NCBI GenBank assembly: GCA_007115705.1
Contig: QXEO01000431.1
Coordinates: 496,001 to 560,000 of the forward strand
Reading direction: 5' to 3'
Origin: Dactylis glomerata
Taxonomy: Eukaryota > Streptophyta > Magnoliopsida > Poales > Poaceae
DNA: 64,000 nucleotides
Position 1 is the first letter of the stretch, and every line of letters begins with the position of its first letter. Positions 12,201 to 22,800 of this stretch are shown piece after piece. Below the pieces are notes generated by a model. The model ran no database searches. It saw nothing but the letters and a program-made list of their open reading frames with translations, and was not told the DNA's origin. The position numbers were made by a program, and so were the translations under genes.

Positions 12201-13908
12201 ATCGAACGAAGACTGTGCCGAGGAGGGAGAGGTATTTGAGTATCAGGAGGAAGGTGACCAGGGACAAGCAAGTCAAGGCAAGCCATCTATTTGACTCATA
12301 TATGAATCCTATCACAGCACTATGCATTACTCTACTATTACTCTTACTTATGCATTGTTTTTCTTATATTGCTAATTATCTCTAGTTAGCAATAGTTGGT
12401 GACTTAGCTCCACGGGTCACATTGACACCATCCAAATGAGGATGACTCATTTACCACCTACCATTACCCCTGATTGTAGAGGCTCGATGATTAGCATCGA
12501 AGTCTTTGGGAAACACTTGTAGTGGAGCCAAAAACTCTAGGATTGGGAATACTCTCTCGGGAAAATATTTCAAAAAGAGTTTTGAAAACCTTGGAGTAGC
12601 TACCACTCCATTGAGGTGTTTTGAAATGATTTTTGTAAGATATGGATTTGGGAGATGGAGGAGTTGGTGGTTTTCTGAAAAGTGGCATCGTGTATAAGTG
12701 TTCGCCAAACCAATTAATCCCGTGCAACCACATTACCCGGTATGGGACGGGCTTAGTTTGAAGTTCATTTGCTTTAGTGCGGGGAGCCTCACAATTATAT
12801 AAGGGTCTGTAGGACCCCGGAATCCGGGTTGACGCTAAACGAAGGTCAACACATATCACGGCATATCCCGAGCCGCCGGAAGACACTTGGGTTCTCCCGC
12901 CGTGGCGCCGGAGTTACGCTCTGGAGGAGGTACTGCCGGGGCGTGCCGGGGAGGTAAACTCCACAGGGTAGGCACCCGTACTGAGGTAGATGGATGGAGG
13001 GTTTCGATCGATTATCCGAACCCCGCATACTTGTGTCTGACGGTCCGTGGTGGCATCCCGGCGGATTTATCGAATGGTGTGGGTAAAGTGTACAACCTCT
13101 GCAGAGTGTAATCTATTCGAATAGCCGCGTCCTCGGTCATGGACGGTTGGAATGGCCATACTTAACCTATGTCAGGTTTTGGTTTTATAAATGGATATTT
13201 GGAAAAATGGAGATTGGTGCCGGAAGGAGTACTTGGAGGGTACTGTCGTGGCACGGAGGTGGATCGGAGTACTTGGAGGGTACTACCGACGCTTGGAGGT
13301 GGTCATGTTCGATTGACCACCGATCCTTTCATAAAAAGGAGTTTCCCCCTTTCCTAGAGATTTTACTAACCACTTCTAAAAGTCTTCTTTAATAAGGATA
13401 TAGAAATGTCATGGGACATGCTATATCGACACGAGAAGTTAGTAGCACATAGACACTAAACCTAAGCCACCCTTGCTACAGCCATATAGCATGTGATTGT
13501 TCTCTCTCTTAGATGGTTTGCGAGTACAATTCCAAATGTACTCACGGCTTTGTCCCTGGCTATTAACTTGGCCAGACTTTGGAGATGACTACGATGAAGA
13601 CGACGAGGAGTATGACGACGCCGGTGCGAATTAGGATTCGTTTCCTAGTCAGTCGCCTGTAGGGTAGTAGGCCTGACTTGGTCCACTACGCTATGAGTAC
13701 CCGCTGCTATTATATTAGTATGTCTGTTGAACTTGCCCTGTGGGGCGTGTGTATTCAACCAAGCGGCTATGTAAGACTTAACGACTTATGTATGTATTGG
13801 ATGATGTATCTGTAATGCCAACTCTGTTATGTGGATTCACGACGGTCTCCTGGGATCGTGAATTGTATGCATAACGGGTATCCCGGGTGGTAAGCCGGGG
13901 TCCCCATA
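9216..13908 (+). repeat. Element C 5' LTR (4.69 kb)
   Basis: Starts TGTAACACCC and ends CCCCATA (the 3' copy ends CCCCACA, so the terminal CA has mutated). A TATA box TATAAAG at 10717-10723 follows a GC-rich block (10030-10700), so U3 is about 1.5 kb and R-U5 about 3.1 kb. A donor-like TGGTGAGCA near 11133 and an acceptor-like CGATAG near 12200 suggest that a leader intron may be removed; this is inference. A roughly 40-bp unit containing GGAGTACTTGGAGGGTACT is duplicated at about 13222-13305. The palindrome block (13021-13150) and acidic-ORF block (13510-13634) are also found in element G. Confidence 0.95.
10717..10723 (+). promoter_or_regulatory. TATA box of element C 5' LTR
   Basis: CAGTATAAAGTTCGGGG, conserved in the 3' LTR at 21367-21373. 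Its position 1.5 kb into the LTR implies transcription starting near 10750. Confidence 0.6.
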
Positions 13909-13912
13909 GAGT

Positions 13913-13929
13913 TGGTATCAGAGTCATCC
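13913..13929 (+). other. Element C primer-binding site (initiator tRNA-Met type)
   Basis: TGGTATCAGAGTCATCC, four bases after the LTR. TGGTATCAGAG is complementary to the 3' end of plant initiator tRNA-Met, the usual primer of chromoviruses. Confidence 0.9.
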
Positions 13930-14161
13930 TGACCTTAGGAAACCCTAGTTTAGCATGGGCGTTAGACCGAACCAAAAACTACTTTCTTAAAGTAAAAGAG
14001 ATGGCTATATATATCAAAGGTAAATATATATTGCTCTCATCTCTTCCCTTACTCTTTAAGCATCTTTATTTACTTGCATTTAAATTCAAGTTTTTTACTT
14101 ACATATAAATTTTGCACACTTTGGTAAGTCATTAATAAATTCTACTCTAAAATTTGTGTAG

Positions 14162-15019
14162 ATGGATGCCCTTACCGCGCACCGTCAGGTTGGTACCCAC
14201 GAGGACGTGCTGGTCTTCGAGAGGGACTTAGTGGAGTTGACTGCGCGCCTCGGACGACCGCGTCCCGAGGTGCGCGGTTATCAGCTGTTCGAGGAGGGCA
14301 CCCGCGAGCTGGCTATCCGAGTGGTATGCCAGGTCCGCGGGAAGGAGGTTCCGCCCACCTCACCGGAGTTCACCTTCGAGGTGGTCGAGCACAACTGGGG
14401 TGATGGCCTGATGCGCGTTCTGCGTCACGCCATCTCGCGCCTAGTCCACCTCCACTTCGACGAGTTGCTTGGGACTCATTATGAGCACTACGGGAGGGTC
14501 GACGCCGATGGCTTTCCTCACCAGGCCGCGGTGCCCACTCCCTTCAGCCGCCACTTCTGCCACACTGAGGCTTACCTGCACCACACGCAGGAGCATCTGG
14601 ACCATGTCCGGATGGTCGCCGACGAGAGGGGACTTGAGCTCGCTGCTCTCCGTGAGGACCTCCAGGAGTCTATCTTCTCACATCACCGTCTCCTCGTAGC
14701 CAAGAGGAAGATCGTGAAGAAGAACAAGGCTCTGAGGAGGCGCGTCCACGAGCTGGAGGACCACTTGGCTTCTCTTGAGAGCCACGTGTCCGAGTTGGAG
14801 GAGGAGACCGCCGAGCTCCGCAAGGAGAATGAGGAGGTACTCGGCCGCGACGACGACCACCAGGAGGCGTTCGACGAGGAGCCCGCGAGTACCGACGACG
14901 ACGACCGTGGTAGCGAGAGCGGTGATGACCGCAATGCTATCCTCGACTTCTACGCTCCTGAGACTCCTAGCGAGGAGGACCCCGAGGAGCGAGTTCCCGA
15001 CGTTAGCGGCGACGAGTAG
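14162..15019 (+). CDS. Element C extra upstream ORF: coiled-coil acidic protein of unknown function
   Basis: An intact 285-codon ORF lies between the primer-binding site and gag, in the same orientation. ATG 14162 is the first ATG of a GC-rich coding block in AT-rich surroundings. Residues 1-125 look globular (RDLVELTARLGRPRPE, FEEGTRELAIRVVCQVRGK). Residues 145-227 have heptad-like Leu/Glu/Lys spacing typical of a coiled coil. A basic cluster at 181-194 (KRKIVKKNKALRRR) could be a nuclear signal or RNA contact. Residues 228-285 form an Asp/Glu-rich tail. It carries no stop or frameshift, although the gag leader beside it does, which suggests selection or youth. Extra ORFs are known in several plant Ty3/gypsy lineages; I do not recognise this one and assign no function. 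It could be expressed from the genomic RNA as first cistron. Confidence 0.8.
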   Translation: MDALTAHRQVGTHEDVLVFERDLVELTARLGRPRPEVRGYQLFEEGTRELAIRVVCQVRGKEVPPTSPEFTFEVVEHNWGDGLMRVLRHAISRLVHLHFDELLGTHYEHYGRVDADGFPHQAAVPTPFSRHFCHTEAYLHHTQEHLDHVRMVADERGLELAALREDLQESIFSHHRLLVAKRKIVKKNKALRRRVHELEDHLASLESHVSELEEETAELRKENEEVLGRDDDHQEAFDEEPASTDDDDRGSESGDDRNAILDFYAPETPSEEDPEERVPDVSGDE

Positions 15020-15341
15020 GTCTCACCACTCTACCTCTCACTTAGGATGCCGCGTAGTGTTTAGTTTGACCCTCCTACGTATCGGTGTTGTATGGTCTAT
15101 CTAGAACCATTTGCTATGTTGTTGTATGCGACTATGTGTGGTATGTGTGTGTGCCTGGACATGTTTGGCACCCTTTTTCTTGTATATATTATGTATGCAT
15201 GGACTTGTTATGTATGGTTGTTGGAGCATGTTATGTATGTATGCCATGGATGTATGCTATGCATGAGTGTAGTTCTTTCTTTCTTATGAAATCTGCATAA
15301 GTTCCCTTGTTATAAATCTCACAAATTCACTCCTCTCCAGA
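15020..15341 (+). other. Element C spacer between extra ORF and gag
   Basis: AT-rich with many TATGTATG-like steps. I see no conserved ORF. It may hold a splice acceptor or promoter for gag-pol, since the extra ORF would otherwise block scanning ribosomes, but no single site stands out. Confidence 0.4.
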
Positions 15342-15494
15342 ATGGCTCCGGAGACTGGTGCCCACTCTGGAAACGAACCGCCCCCACCTCCTGAGCCCGA
15401 CATGACGCAGGTGCTGTGACTCCTATTGGAGGAGCGTGAAGCCGCACGCACCGAGCGTCAAGCTAACCTAGCTACACTCCAGCAACTCGCTTAG
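15342..15494 (+). pseudogene. Element C gag N-terminal leader with two stops
   Basis: ATG 15342 is in frame with the gag-pol ORF. The 51 codons to 15494 read as a Pro-rich then Glu/Arg-rich leader, broken by TGA 15417-15419 and TAG 15492-15494. Single C-to-T changes from CGA and CAG would restore both. The ORF immediately downstream begins at ATG 15495. Confidence 0.75.
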
Positions 15495-18400
15495 ATGGCC
15501 ACCAACCACAACAACAATGGTGGCCACGATGGTGAGGAACCCCGCAACACGCTTAGGAACTTCCAAAATTCCAACCCGCCAATATTCACCAAGTCTACTG
15601 AACCCCTGGATGCCGACGACTGGCTCCGCACCATCGAGAACAAGCTCGAGTATGTCGGAGTTGGAGCTAATGAGAAGGTGCTTTATGCCACCCATTTCCT
15701 CGCCGGGGCAGCGGGCGCATGGTGGGAGAACATCCGTGCCATGCAGCCCGAGGGCCAAGTAATGACTTGGGATGCTTTCGAGACCAAGTTCCGCAAGGCC
15801 CACGTACCCTCTGGACTCATCAAGATCATGCGTGACAAATTCCTTAACCTCAAGCAAGGAGGTATGAGTGTCACCGAATACCTCGACAAGTTCACCACCT
15901 GGGGCAGGTATGCCCCTAACGACATCGACACCGATGAGAAGAAGCGGGAGCGCTTCATGAATGGACTCCAGGAAGACCTGCAGCCTTATCTGGTCGCCGT
16001 ACCCTACCGCGACATGGAGTCCTTGGTTGATGCCGCCATCATGGTCGAGGACAAGAACAAGGCTGCCCGTGAAAGCCGAAAGAGGAGGATGATGAATCAG
16101 GGTGGGTCAAGCAGTCAGAGATCCCGCAGCATGCCCCCATCAAGGTCTGCGCCACCCCCTCAGCGGTTCGCCTCTCAAGCTCCCAGGCCCAACAACCCCA
16201 ACCGCCAGTACTCAGGCAACCGCCCCTCTGGCGGAAATCCTTCTGGAGGGAATCGCAACACCTTCAACCCTACCAACCGCAGCCAGGGAAGTGGCTGCTA
16301 TACTTGTGGTCAACCTGGGCATTTCTCTAAGGAATGCCCCCTGAAGAAACCATCAGCCCCGAGCCTCAGCGCGCCGAGACCCAATCAGGGTCAAGGCCGT
16401 GGACCAGCTAGAAGGAACCCAAAGGGTCAAGCCAATGTTGCTCGTGGCCGCCTAAACCACGTCAACGCAGCTGAAGCGGAGGAGGCCCCTGACGTTGTGC
16501 TTGGTACGTTTCTTGTCAACTCCGTGCCTGCAAAGATTCTATTTGACTCTGGTGCATCACACTCGTTTGTCACTGAGAACTTCGTGGATAAGGGTAGATT
16601 GAAACCTAGTCGCAGGGATAGACTCATGATAGTGCAAATCCCGGGGTCATCAGTCAAGACCCAACTGTCCTGCAAAGACGTTCCAGTAGAGCTCTACGGT
16701 GAGAAATTCCAAGCGGATTTGATTGTTCTAGGTACCAAGGGGTTAGATGTGGTACTTGGAATGGACTGGATGTCCAAGTACCAGGGGCACATTGATTGCG
16801 CACGGAAGGCCATAACTGTGACCAGCAGCAGTGGAGTTCAAATTGAGCACGTAGCCACAATGCCATCCCGCAGGGCCTACTACAAGAAGTCTGTCTCCGG
16901 GCCGACTCTTGATCAAGTTCCGGTGGTATGTGAGTACCCCGATGTCTTTCCTGAGGAGCTGCCAGGTATGCCCCCTGACCGGGATATCGAATTCGTAATT
17001 GAGTTGATTCCCGGAACAGCTCCCATTGCTCAGCGGCCCTATCGTATGAACCCCCAAGAACTTGAGGAGTTAAAGAAGCAACTTGCTGACATGCTCAGCA
17101 AAGGCCTTATCCGTCCCAGTGCTTCACCATGGGGATCGCCTGTTCTATTTGTGGACAAGCGAGGCGGTACCATACGACTGTGTGTGGACTACCGTAGACT
17201 CAATGAGGTAACCATCAAGAATAAGTACCCACTCCCAAAGATTGAGGACCTGTTTGATCAGCTGAATGGAGCCAAAGTGTTCTCCAAAATTGATCTCCGC
17301 ACTGGATATCATCAGCTGAAGGTCCGAGAGTCCGACATTCCCAAGACCGCCTTCACCACTCGCTATGGTTTATTCGAGTACACCGTCATGTCCTTCGGAC
17401 TAACCAATGCCCCCGCCTATTTCATGAATCTCATGAATAAGGTATTCATGAAGTTCCTCGACAAGTTTGTGGTGGTCTTCATCGACGATATCTTGGTCTA
17501 CTCTAAGACTGAGGAAGAGCACGCAGAGCATCTGCGGCTAGTTTTGGGAACCCTGCGAGAACACCAACTCTACGCCAAGTTCAGCAAATGTGAATTTTGG
17601 CTAAAAGAGGTTGGATTCCTTGGCCATGTACTCTCAGCTGGTGGAGTATCAGTTGACCCCTCAAAAATCACCTCCATCACGGAAAAGAAAGCCCCAACCA
17701 ACCCCACCGAAGTCCGAGCATTCCTTGGTCTAGCTGGTTACTATCGAAAGTTTGTAGAAGGGTTTTCCACCATTGCCCGCCCATTGACTCAGCTACTCAA
17801 GAAAGATAAGAAGTTTGAGTGGACTGAGAAGTGCGAGCAGAGTTTCCAAGAGCTCAAGAAGAGACTTGTGTCAGCTCCTATCTTGACCATGCCCGACATT
17901 ACCAAGAGCTTTGACGTCTACTGCGATGCATCCAAGCTTGGCCTTGGAAGTGTTCTTATGCAAGACTGCAAGGTTATTGCCTACCTATCCCGTCAACTGC
18001 GCCCCCATGAGATGAATTATCCCACTCATGACCTCGAACTTGCCGCCGTTGTTCATGCTCTCAAGACTTGGCGACATTACCTTATGGGAAACCGTTGTGA
18101 GATCTACACCGACCACAAAAGCCTAAAGTATATCTTCACCCAGAAGGAGCTGAACATGAGACAAAGAAGATGGGTTGAACTTATCAAAGACTACGACCTA
18201 GGCATTCATTACCATCCTGGTAAAGCGAATATGGTCGCCGATGCCCTTAGCCGAGAGCCCTGCTCTCTTAATGCAATATTAAAATCTAGCCAACCAACCT
18301 TGTGTGAGGAGTTTGAGAAGTTTGGACTTCAGCTTGTAAGTCACGGTTTTCTGGCCAATCTGGAAGTCCGACCCACTCTCTCGGATATCATTAAAGAAGC

Positions 18401-19823
18401 CCAGAAAGGACATGAGAGTATCGAAGGTATCAAGCGTAGAATGGGACGAGAGGAAGTACCTGGGTTTTCAATTGACCAGGAAGGTGTGCTATGGTATAAT
18501 GGCCGCCTGTGCGTCCCTAGCATCGAGGAGTTGAAGCAATCCATTCTAATGGAGGCCCATGATACCCCATACTCCATTCATCCTGGAGGCACTAAGATGT
18601 ACCAAGACCTAAGGGAACGTTTTTGGTGGCATGGTATGAAGCGAGAGATAGCCCTCTATATTGCCCGATGTGACGTCTGTCAGCGCGTCAAGGCCGAGCA
18701 CCAAAGACCCGCAGGATTACTGCAACCCTTGAAGGTACCATTATGGAAGTGGGAGGAGGTCGGTATGGATTTCATTACTGGACTACCCACCTCCCAGCGG
18801 GGACATGATTCTATATGGGTCATTGTGGACCGCCTCACTAAAGTCGCCCACTTTATCCCCGTCAAGACCACTGACCATGGGAACCGTCTGGCAGAGTTGT
18901 ATATCTCCCGCATCGTCAGCCTTCACGGTGTTCCCAAGACCATTGTCTCAGACCGAGGTACCCAGTTTACCTCGAGATTTTGGGCAAAGCTCCAGGAAGC
19001 TTTGGGCACCAAGCTATCTTTCAGTACAGCCTACCATCCACAGACCGGAGGTCAAACCGAGCGCGTAAATCAAATCCTTGAAGATATGTTGAGAGCTTGT
19101 GTTCTGTCTTATGGAGCTAAGTGGGAAGATTGTCTTCCATTCGCGGAGTTTTCCTACAACAATAGCTACCAAGCTAGCCTGCAAATGGCCCCCTTTGAAG
19201 CCCTTTATGGACGCAAGTGCCGTACCCCTCTTAACTGGTCCGAGACTGGAGAAAGCCAAATATTTGGGCCCGATATCATTAAAGAGGCCGAAGAGCAAGT
19301 CCAGCTCATTCGGAATCGTCTGAAGGCAGCCCAATCCCGGCAGAAGAGCTATGCCGACTCTATGAGAAGGCCGGTTACCTTCAACGTGGGAGATTTTGTC
19401 TACCTTCGAGTGACACCGCTCAAGGGTATGCAACGCTTCCATGTTAAGGGTAAGCTAGCACCCCGCTACATCGGCCCATTCAGGATACTAGAGCGCCGTG
19501 GGGAGATGTCCTACAAGCTAGCACTGCCCTCAGAATTGTCTGAGTTTCATGATGTCTTCCACGTGTCGCAACTCCGCAAATGCCTCCAAGTACCCAACAA
19601 ACCCGAGACCTTCACTGAGATCGACCACAACTCCATCGACCTAAACTCCGATCTCACTTACCGGGAGAGACCTATCCGTATTCTTGAAGAAAATGTCCGT
19701 CTTACCCGTAGACGCAAGATCAAGATGTATAAGGTGCAGTGGAGTAATCATACCGAAGACGAAGCCACGTGGGAATGTGAGGATTATCTTCAGCGAGAGT
19801 TTCCCGGTCTACTTCACGCTTAG
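15495..19823 (+). CDS. gag-pol: Element C gag-pol polyprotein with chromodomain
   Basis: A 1442-codon polyprotein of a Tekay-type chromovirus. Gag covers residues ~35-175 (DADDWLRTIENKLEYVGV, AGAWWENIR), with zinc knuckle CYTCGQPGHFSKEC at 268-281. Aspartic protease is seen at D351-S-G-A, in ILFDSGASHSFVT. Reverse transcriptase covers ~520-720, with FIDD at 662-665 in place of YxDD. RNase H follows, with catalytic D811 in VYCDAS and DHKSLKYIF. The integrase H2C2 finger lies at ~1015-1070, and the catalytic triad is D1092, D1153 and E1189 (35 residues between the last two). The C-terminal chromodomain (~1390-1438) contains YKVQWSNHTEDEATWE. No internal stop or frameshift is seen. Gag and pol are in one frame, as is usual in this lineage. 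It ends 42 bases before the 3' LTR. The original start was probably ATG 15342; initiation at 15495 would give a slightly shortened gag. Confidence 0.96.
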   Translation: MATNHNNNGGHDGEEPRNTLRNFQNSNPPIFTKSTEPLDADDWLRTIENKLEYVGVGANEKVLYATHFLAGAAGAWWENIRAMQPEGQVMTWDAFETKFRKAHVPSGLIKIMRDKFLNLKQGGMSVTEYLDKFTTWGRYAPNDIDTDEKKRERFMNGLQEDLQPYLVAVPYRDMESLVDAAIMVEDKNKAARESRKRRMMNQGGSSSQRSRSMPPSRSAPPPQRFASQAPRPNNPNRQYSGNRPSGGNPSGGNRNTFNPTNRSQGSGCYTCGQPGHFSKECPLKKPSAPSLSAPRPNQGQGRGPARRNPKGQANVARGRLNHVNAAEAEEAPDVVLGTFLVNSVPAKILFDSGASHSFVTENFVDKGRLKPSRRDRLMIVQIPGSSVKTQLSCKDVPVELYGEKFQADLIVLGTKGLDVVLGMDWMSKYQGHIDCARKAITVTSSSGVQIEHVATMPSRRAYYKKSVSGPTLDQVPVVCEYPDVFPEELPGMPPDRDIEFVIELIPGTAPIAQRPYRMNPQELEELKKQLADMLSKGLIRPSASPWGSPVLFVDKRGGTIRLCVDYRRLNEVTIKNKYPLPKIEDLFDQLNGAKVFSKIDLRTGYHQLKVRESDIPKTAFTTRYGLFEYTVMSFGLTNAPAYFMNLMNKVFMKFLDKFVVVFIDDILVYSKTEEEHAEHLRLVLGTLREHQLYAKFSKCEFWLKEVGFLGHVLSAGGVSVDPSKITSITEKKAPTNPTEVRAFLGLAGYYRKFVEGFSTIARPLTQLLKKDKKFEWTEKCEQSFQELKKRLVSAPILTMPDITKSFDVYCDASKLGLGSVLMQDCKVIAYLSRQLRPHEMNYPTHDLELAAVVHALKTWRHYLMGNRCEIYTDHKSLKYIFTQKELNMRQRRWVELIKDYDLGIHYHPGKANMVADALSREPCSLNAILKSSQPTLCEEFEKFGLQLVSHGFLANLEVRPTLSDIIKEAQKGHESIEGIKRRMGREEVPGFSIDQEGVLWYNGRLCVPSIEELKQSILMEAHDTPYSIHPGGTKMYQDLRERFWWHGMKREIALYIARCDVCQRVKAEHQRPAGLLQPLKVPLWKWEEVGMDFITGLPTSQRGHDSIWVIVDRLTKVAHFIPVKTTDHGNRLAELYISRIVSLHGVPKTIVSDRGTQFTSRFWAKLQEALGTKLSFSTAYHPQTGGQTERVNQILEDMLRACVLSYGAKWEDCLPFAEFSYNNSYQASLQMAPFEALYGRKCRTPLNWSETGESQIFGPDIIKEAEEQVQLIRNRLKAAQSRQKSYADSMRRPVTFNVGDFVYLRVTPLKGMQRFHVKGKLAPRYIGPFRILERRGEMSYKLALPSELSEFHDVFHVSQLRKCLQVPNKPETFTEIDHNSIDLNSDLTYRERPIRILEENVRLTRRRKIKMYKVQWSNHTEDEATWECEDYLQREFPGLLHA

Positions 19824-19851
19824 CTACGAAATCTCGGGACGAGATTCTTCT

Positions 19852-19863
19852 AAGGGGGGAAGG
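19852..19863 (+). other. Element C polypurine tract
   Basis: AAGGGGGGAAGG, two bases before the 3' LTR, primes plus-strand synthesis. Confidence 0.9.
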
Positions 19864-19865
19864 TC

Positions 19866-22800
19866 TGTAACACCCCCACTTTTGTTGCCCGAGTTAAAAC
19901 CTACTTAAGTGCTATTTGTGGGTAATTAAAAAACTTTTCCTCGGCAAATGCTTATGTGCCCTATGAATGCATGAGTGCATGTGTGCGAGCTAGCAAGTGT
20001 AATTTTATGTGCGTGCATGATTTCATGAGTGCATGAGTGTGCATTATTTCATGCCTTAATTCTAGAACTTCTTCCATGCTTAAATTTCATGAACTAGAAT
20101 GGCTTTATGATTTTATGCATGAAAGAATGGAGCTAGGCTGGTTTGCTCTCAAAACTAGACCTAGCATGCTATTTCTTGCTTGCCCAAAACTCTTTCTCTT
20201 TATTTTCTTTTCCTTCTCGCATTACTTCGAAAATTGGGTGCATCTTTAAAACCCTAGCTCGCCATCCTCAAAACTCTTGAAACTTTGGCATTTACCCCCC
20301 CTCAACTAGGTTTGTAACTAGTATAGATCATTGGTGAGATCACCTCCCCTTCTTTTCTTGTTCTTTTATTTTTACTCCCTTATTTGAAAATTAGGAGCTT
20401 CTCCAAAACCCTAGTTTATCTAGCTCTAAAATTTTCAAACTTTGGTCTTATGCTCTTGAGCACCTTGGATACCTCTGGATACTATCCTAGCTCAACTTTC
20501 AAACCAAGTTTGAATAATTCGAATTCAAATCTGAATTTCGGTTTTGCAGAGCCCTAGACCCCAAACCACCCCTTTTTCTCTCTTTTCCTTCCTTCTTCTT
20601 AGCCGACCAAAGGGAGAAAAGGGGAGCTGCTGTGAATCTTCTCTCTGGGACTGAAAGGATCTGGGGGAAATCTTTTCCCCTTGTCGTTTGCTGTTGGCAT
20701 CGAAGGGAAGGAGGAGCCCGAGGCCAACGCCGCCAGCACCCTTCTCTCTCCCTCTAATCGTCAACCCAGCCACCGCCACTGACCCCCAGTCGACGATCAC
20801 CACCTTCCCTGGGACCCTACCACGACCCCACCCCGCAGAGGCACCACGACATCACCCCACGTCGCCCCGCCCGTCGCCATGGCCGCCGTGGGCGTCCAGC
20901 ACGAGCAGGGACGTCCCGTCCACCCCCAGCCCTGTAACCTCGCCGTCAGGCGTACCACGACGCGGCGAATCAATTCCCCGAATCAGATCGCATCAAGAAC
21001 CAGTGTGCACCGCGCCCCCGGCCGTGACTGTCGACGTCACCAGCCCTCCCAGAGCGCGCAGCTCACGGGTCACGTTCCCGTGCACCCTGGCCCTCTCCTG
21101 CGCCGCCGTTCACGCACGCCTGCACGGCACTGTGCTGCAAGCACGACGCCACCTTTTCCCAACCCCCTTGTGCACTGCATCGACGTCGCCACCCACCGGT
21201 TTTCTGGCCTAGTCACTGAACTCGACACGTTCTCTCGTGAAACAGCCAGCCACCGACGCTCCAACCCTACTCCCTGCACTCAGTGCACAATGCCGCCCCG
21301 CACAGCCGCCCACGACGCCCAATGGAGACCGTCGCGGGTGCACCATAGACCGAACCTAGCTGTCAGTATAAAGTTCGGGGACGCCCTCTGGAAACCTCTC
21401 TCACCCTCATTTGCTCCGCCTCTCTCCCCACTCAACCGGACACCCTCGACATCGCCGAAACCAGAGGAAGCAGCCGTCGGAGAGCCAGAGCTACGGGGAA
21501 GATCTTCACCGGCAAAGGGTGGAGGTTGCTGTCACCCCGCCGTCCCTCTGCTCTCTCCCTCTGGCTTGCTAGCCTTCTAGCATCATCTAGACCTCACCCT
21601 CTCTTGATCTCGTGCAGGAGAAAGCAGAACCGACGATGACCTTGCCGTAGACGTCCGATCACCGGGGAGATCTTCGACAACCTCACGAGCACCGCTGCCC
21701 CTGCATGCACGTTCCCTGGCCAAGACCACACTACTGAACCTTTTCGCCGCCGAACCAGACCTCGCCGGACCCCCGACGACCTCTGGTGAGCACCTCCCTC
21801 TCAAAACCCTAGCCAGGGACTCCCGGCTAGTCTGCGCTCGCTGAGCCCGCGAGGGAGACGATCTCCGGGCCGTCCGATCGAGATCGATCGGCGGCATACT
21901 CCTTCGCTTCGATGAGGCCGAGCAGGCCACCGGATCTGGGCCGGCCCAGCGTGGCCCCGCTCAGATCTGCTGCTCTAGGCCCGTTTAAATTTTTTCTGAG
22001 AAATCCTTCACTATTTGGAAATCCCTGCTAGACTAAAAATGACTCAAAAATTATTTTGAGCATCCAGAAATTGTGAATCCAATTTATATGTGCTCCTGAA
22101 CTTAATCTTCACCTGCGTGTACTGCATGCATAATTTATTGGAGCCTAGATATTATCTTTGGATTATTAATAGTAGATCTATTGATTTTCACTATTACCTG
22201 CAAATATGATATCCTGTTTACTGAAAATTGTTGAATCCAATTTTCACTGGCACCCTACAGTTTTCTTGATTTACAGGAACTGGTTTCACTATTTTAGGAA
22301 TGGTGAATTGTTTGCAGTAATTGTTTTGGTGATAATAATATTCTGCAGTAATTGATTTATTGTGCTCAAAATAATGTTTATTTTGGAATGATTCCACTTC
22401 TGGAATGTTGTGCATCTGATTAGATTTCCAGATTGACCTCTTTTAGAATTTTTGGATTTACAGATTAATTTTAGGAATTATCTTGCTATTCTAGTGATTC
22501 CTAGATATAGTAAATCCTTATTAAATCACATTTATAGTATTTAAGGGTGTTTCCAAGTGTGTTGCTACTGAAATGTTATCAACTACCTGTAAGTGTGCTG
22601 ATACCATGTTTTGATATGCTTGATGCATGCAAGTGCTTGCTTGTGTTTGAATAATACCATGTGGCTAGAATTTGCTTGCTTTCTTGTTGATGATTAATTT
22701 TCTGTTATAAAATAGGTATATGTTCAGAAATCTAAACTTGTTTGCTTCTGATACTCAAATGCTAGAGTTGGTTTGGTGTGGTTGAATGAAACTACTTGTA

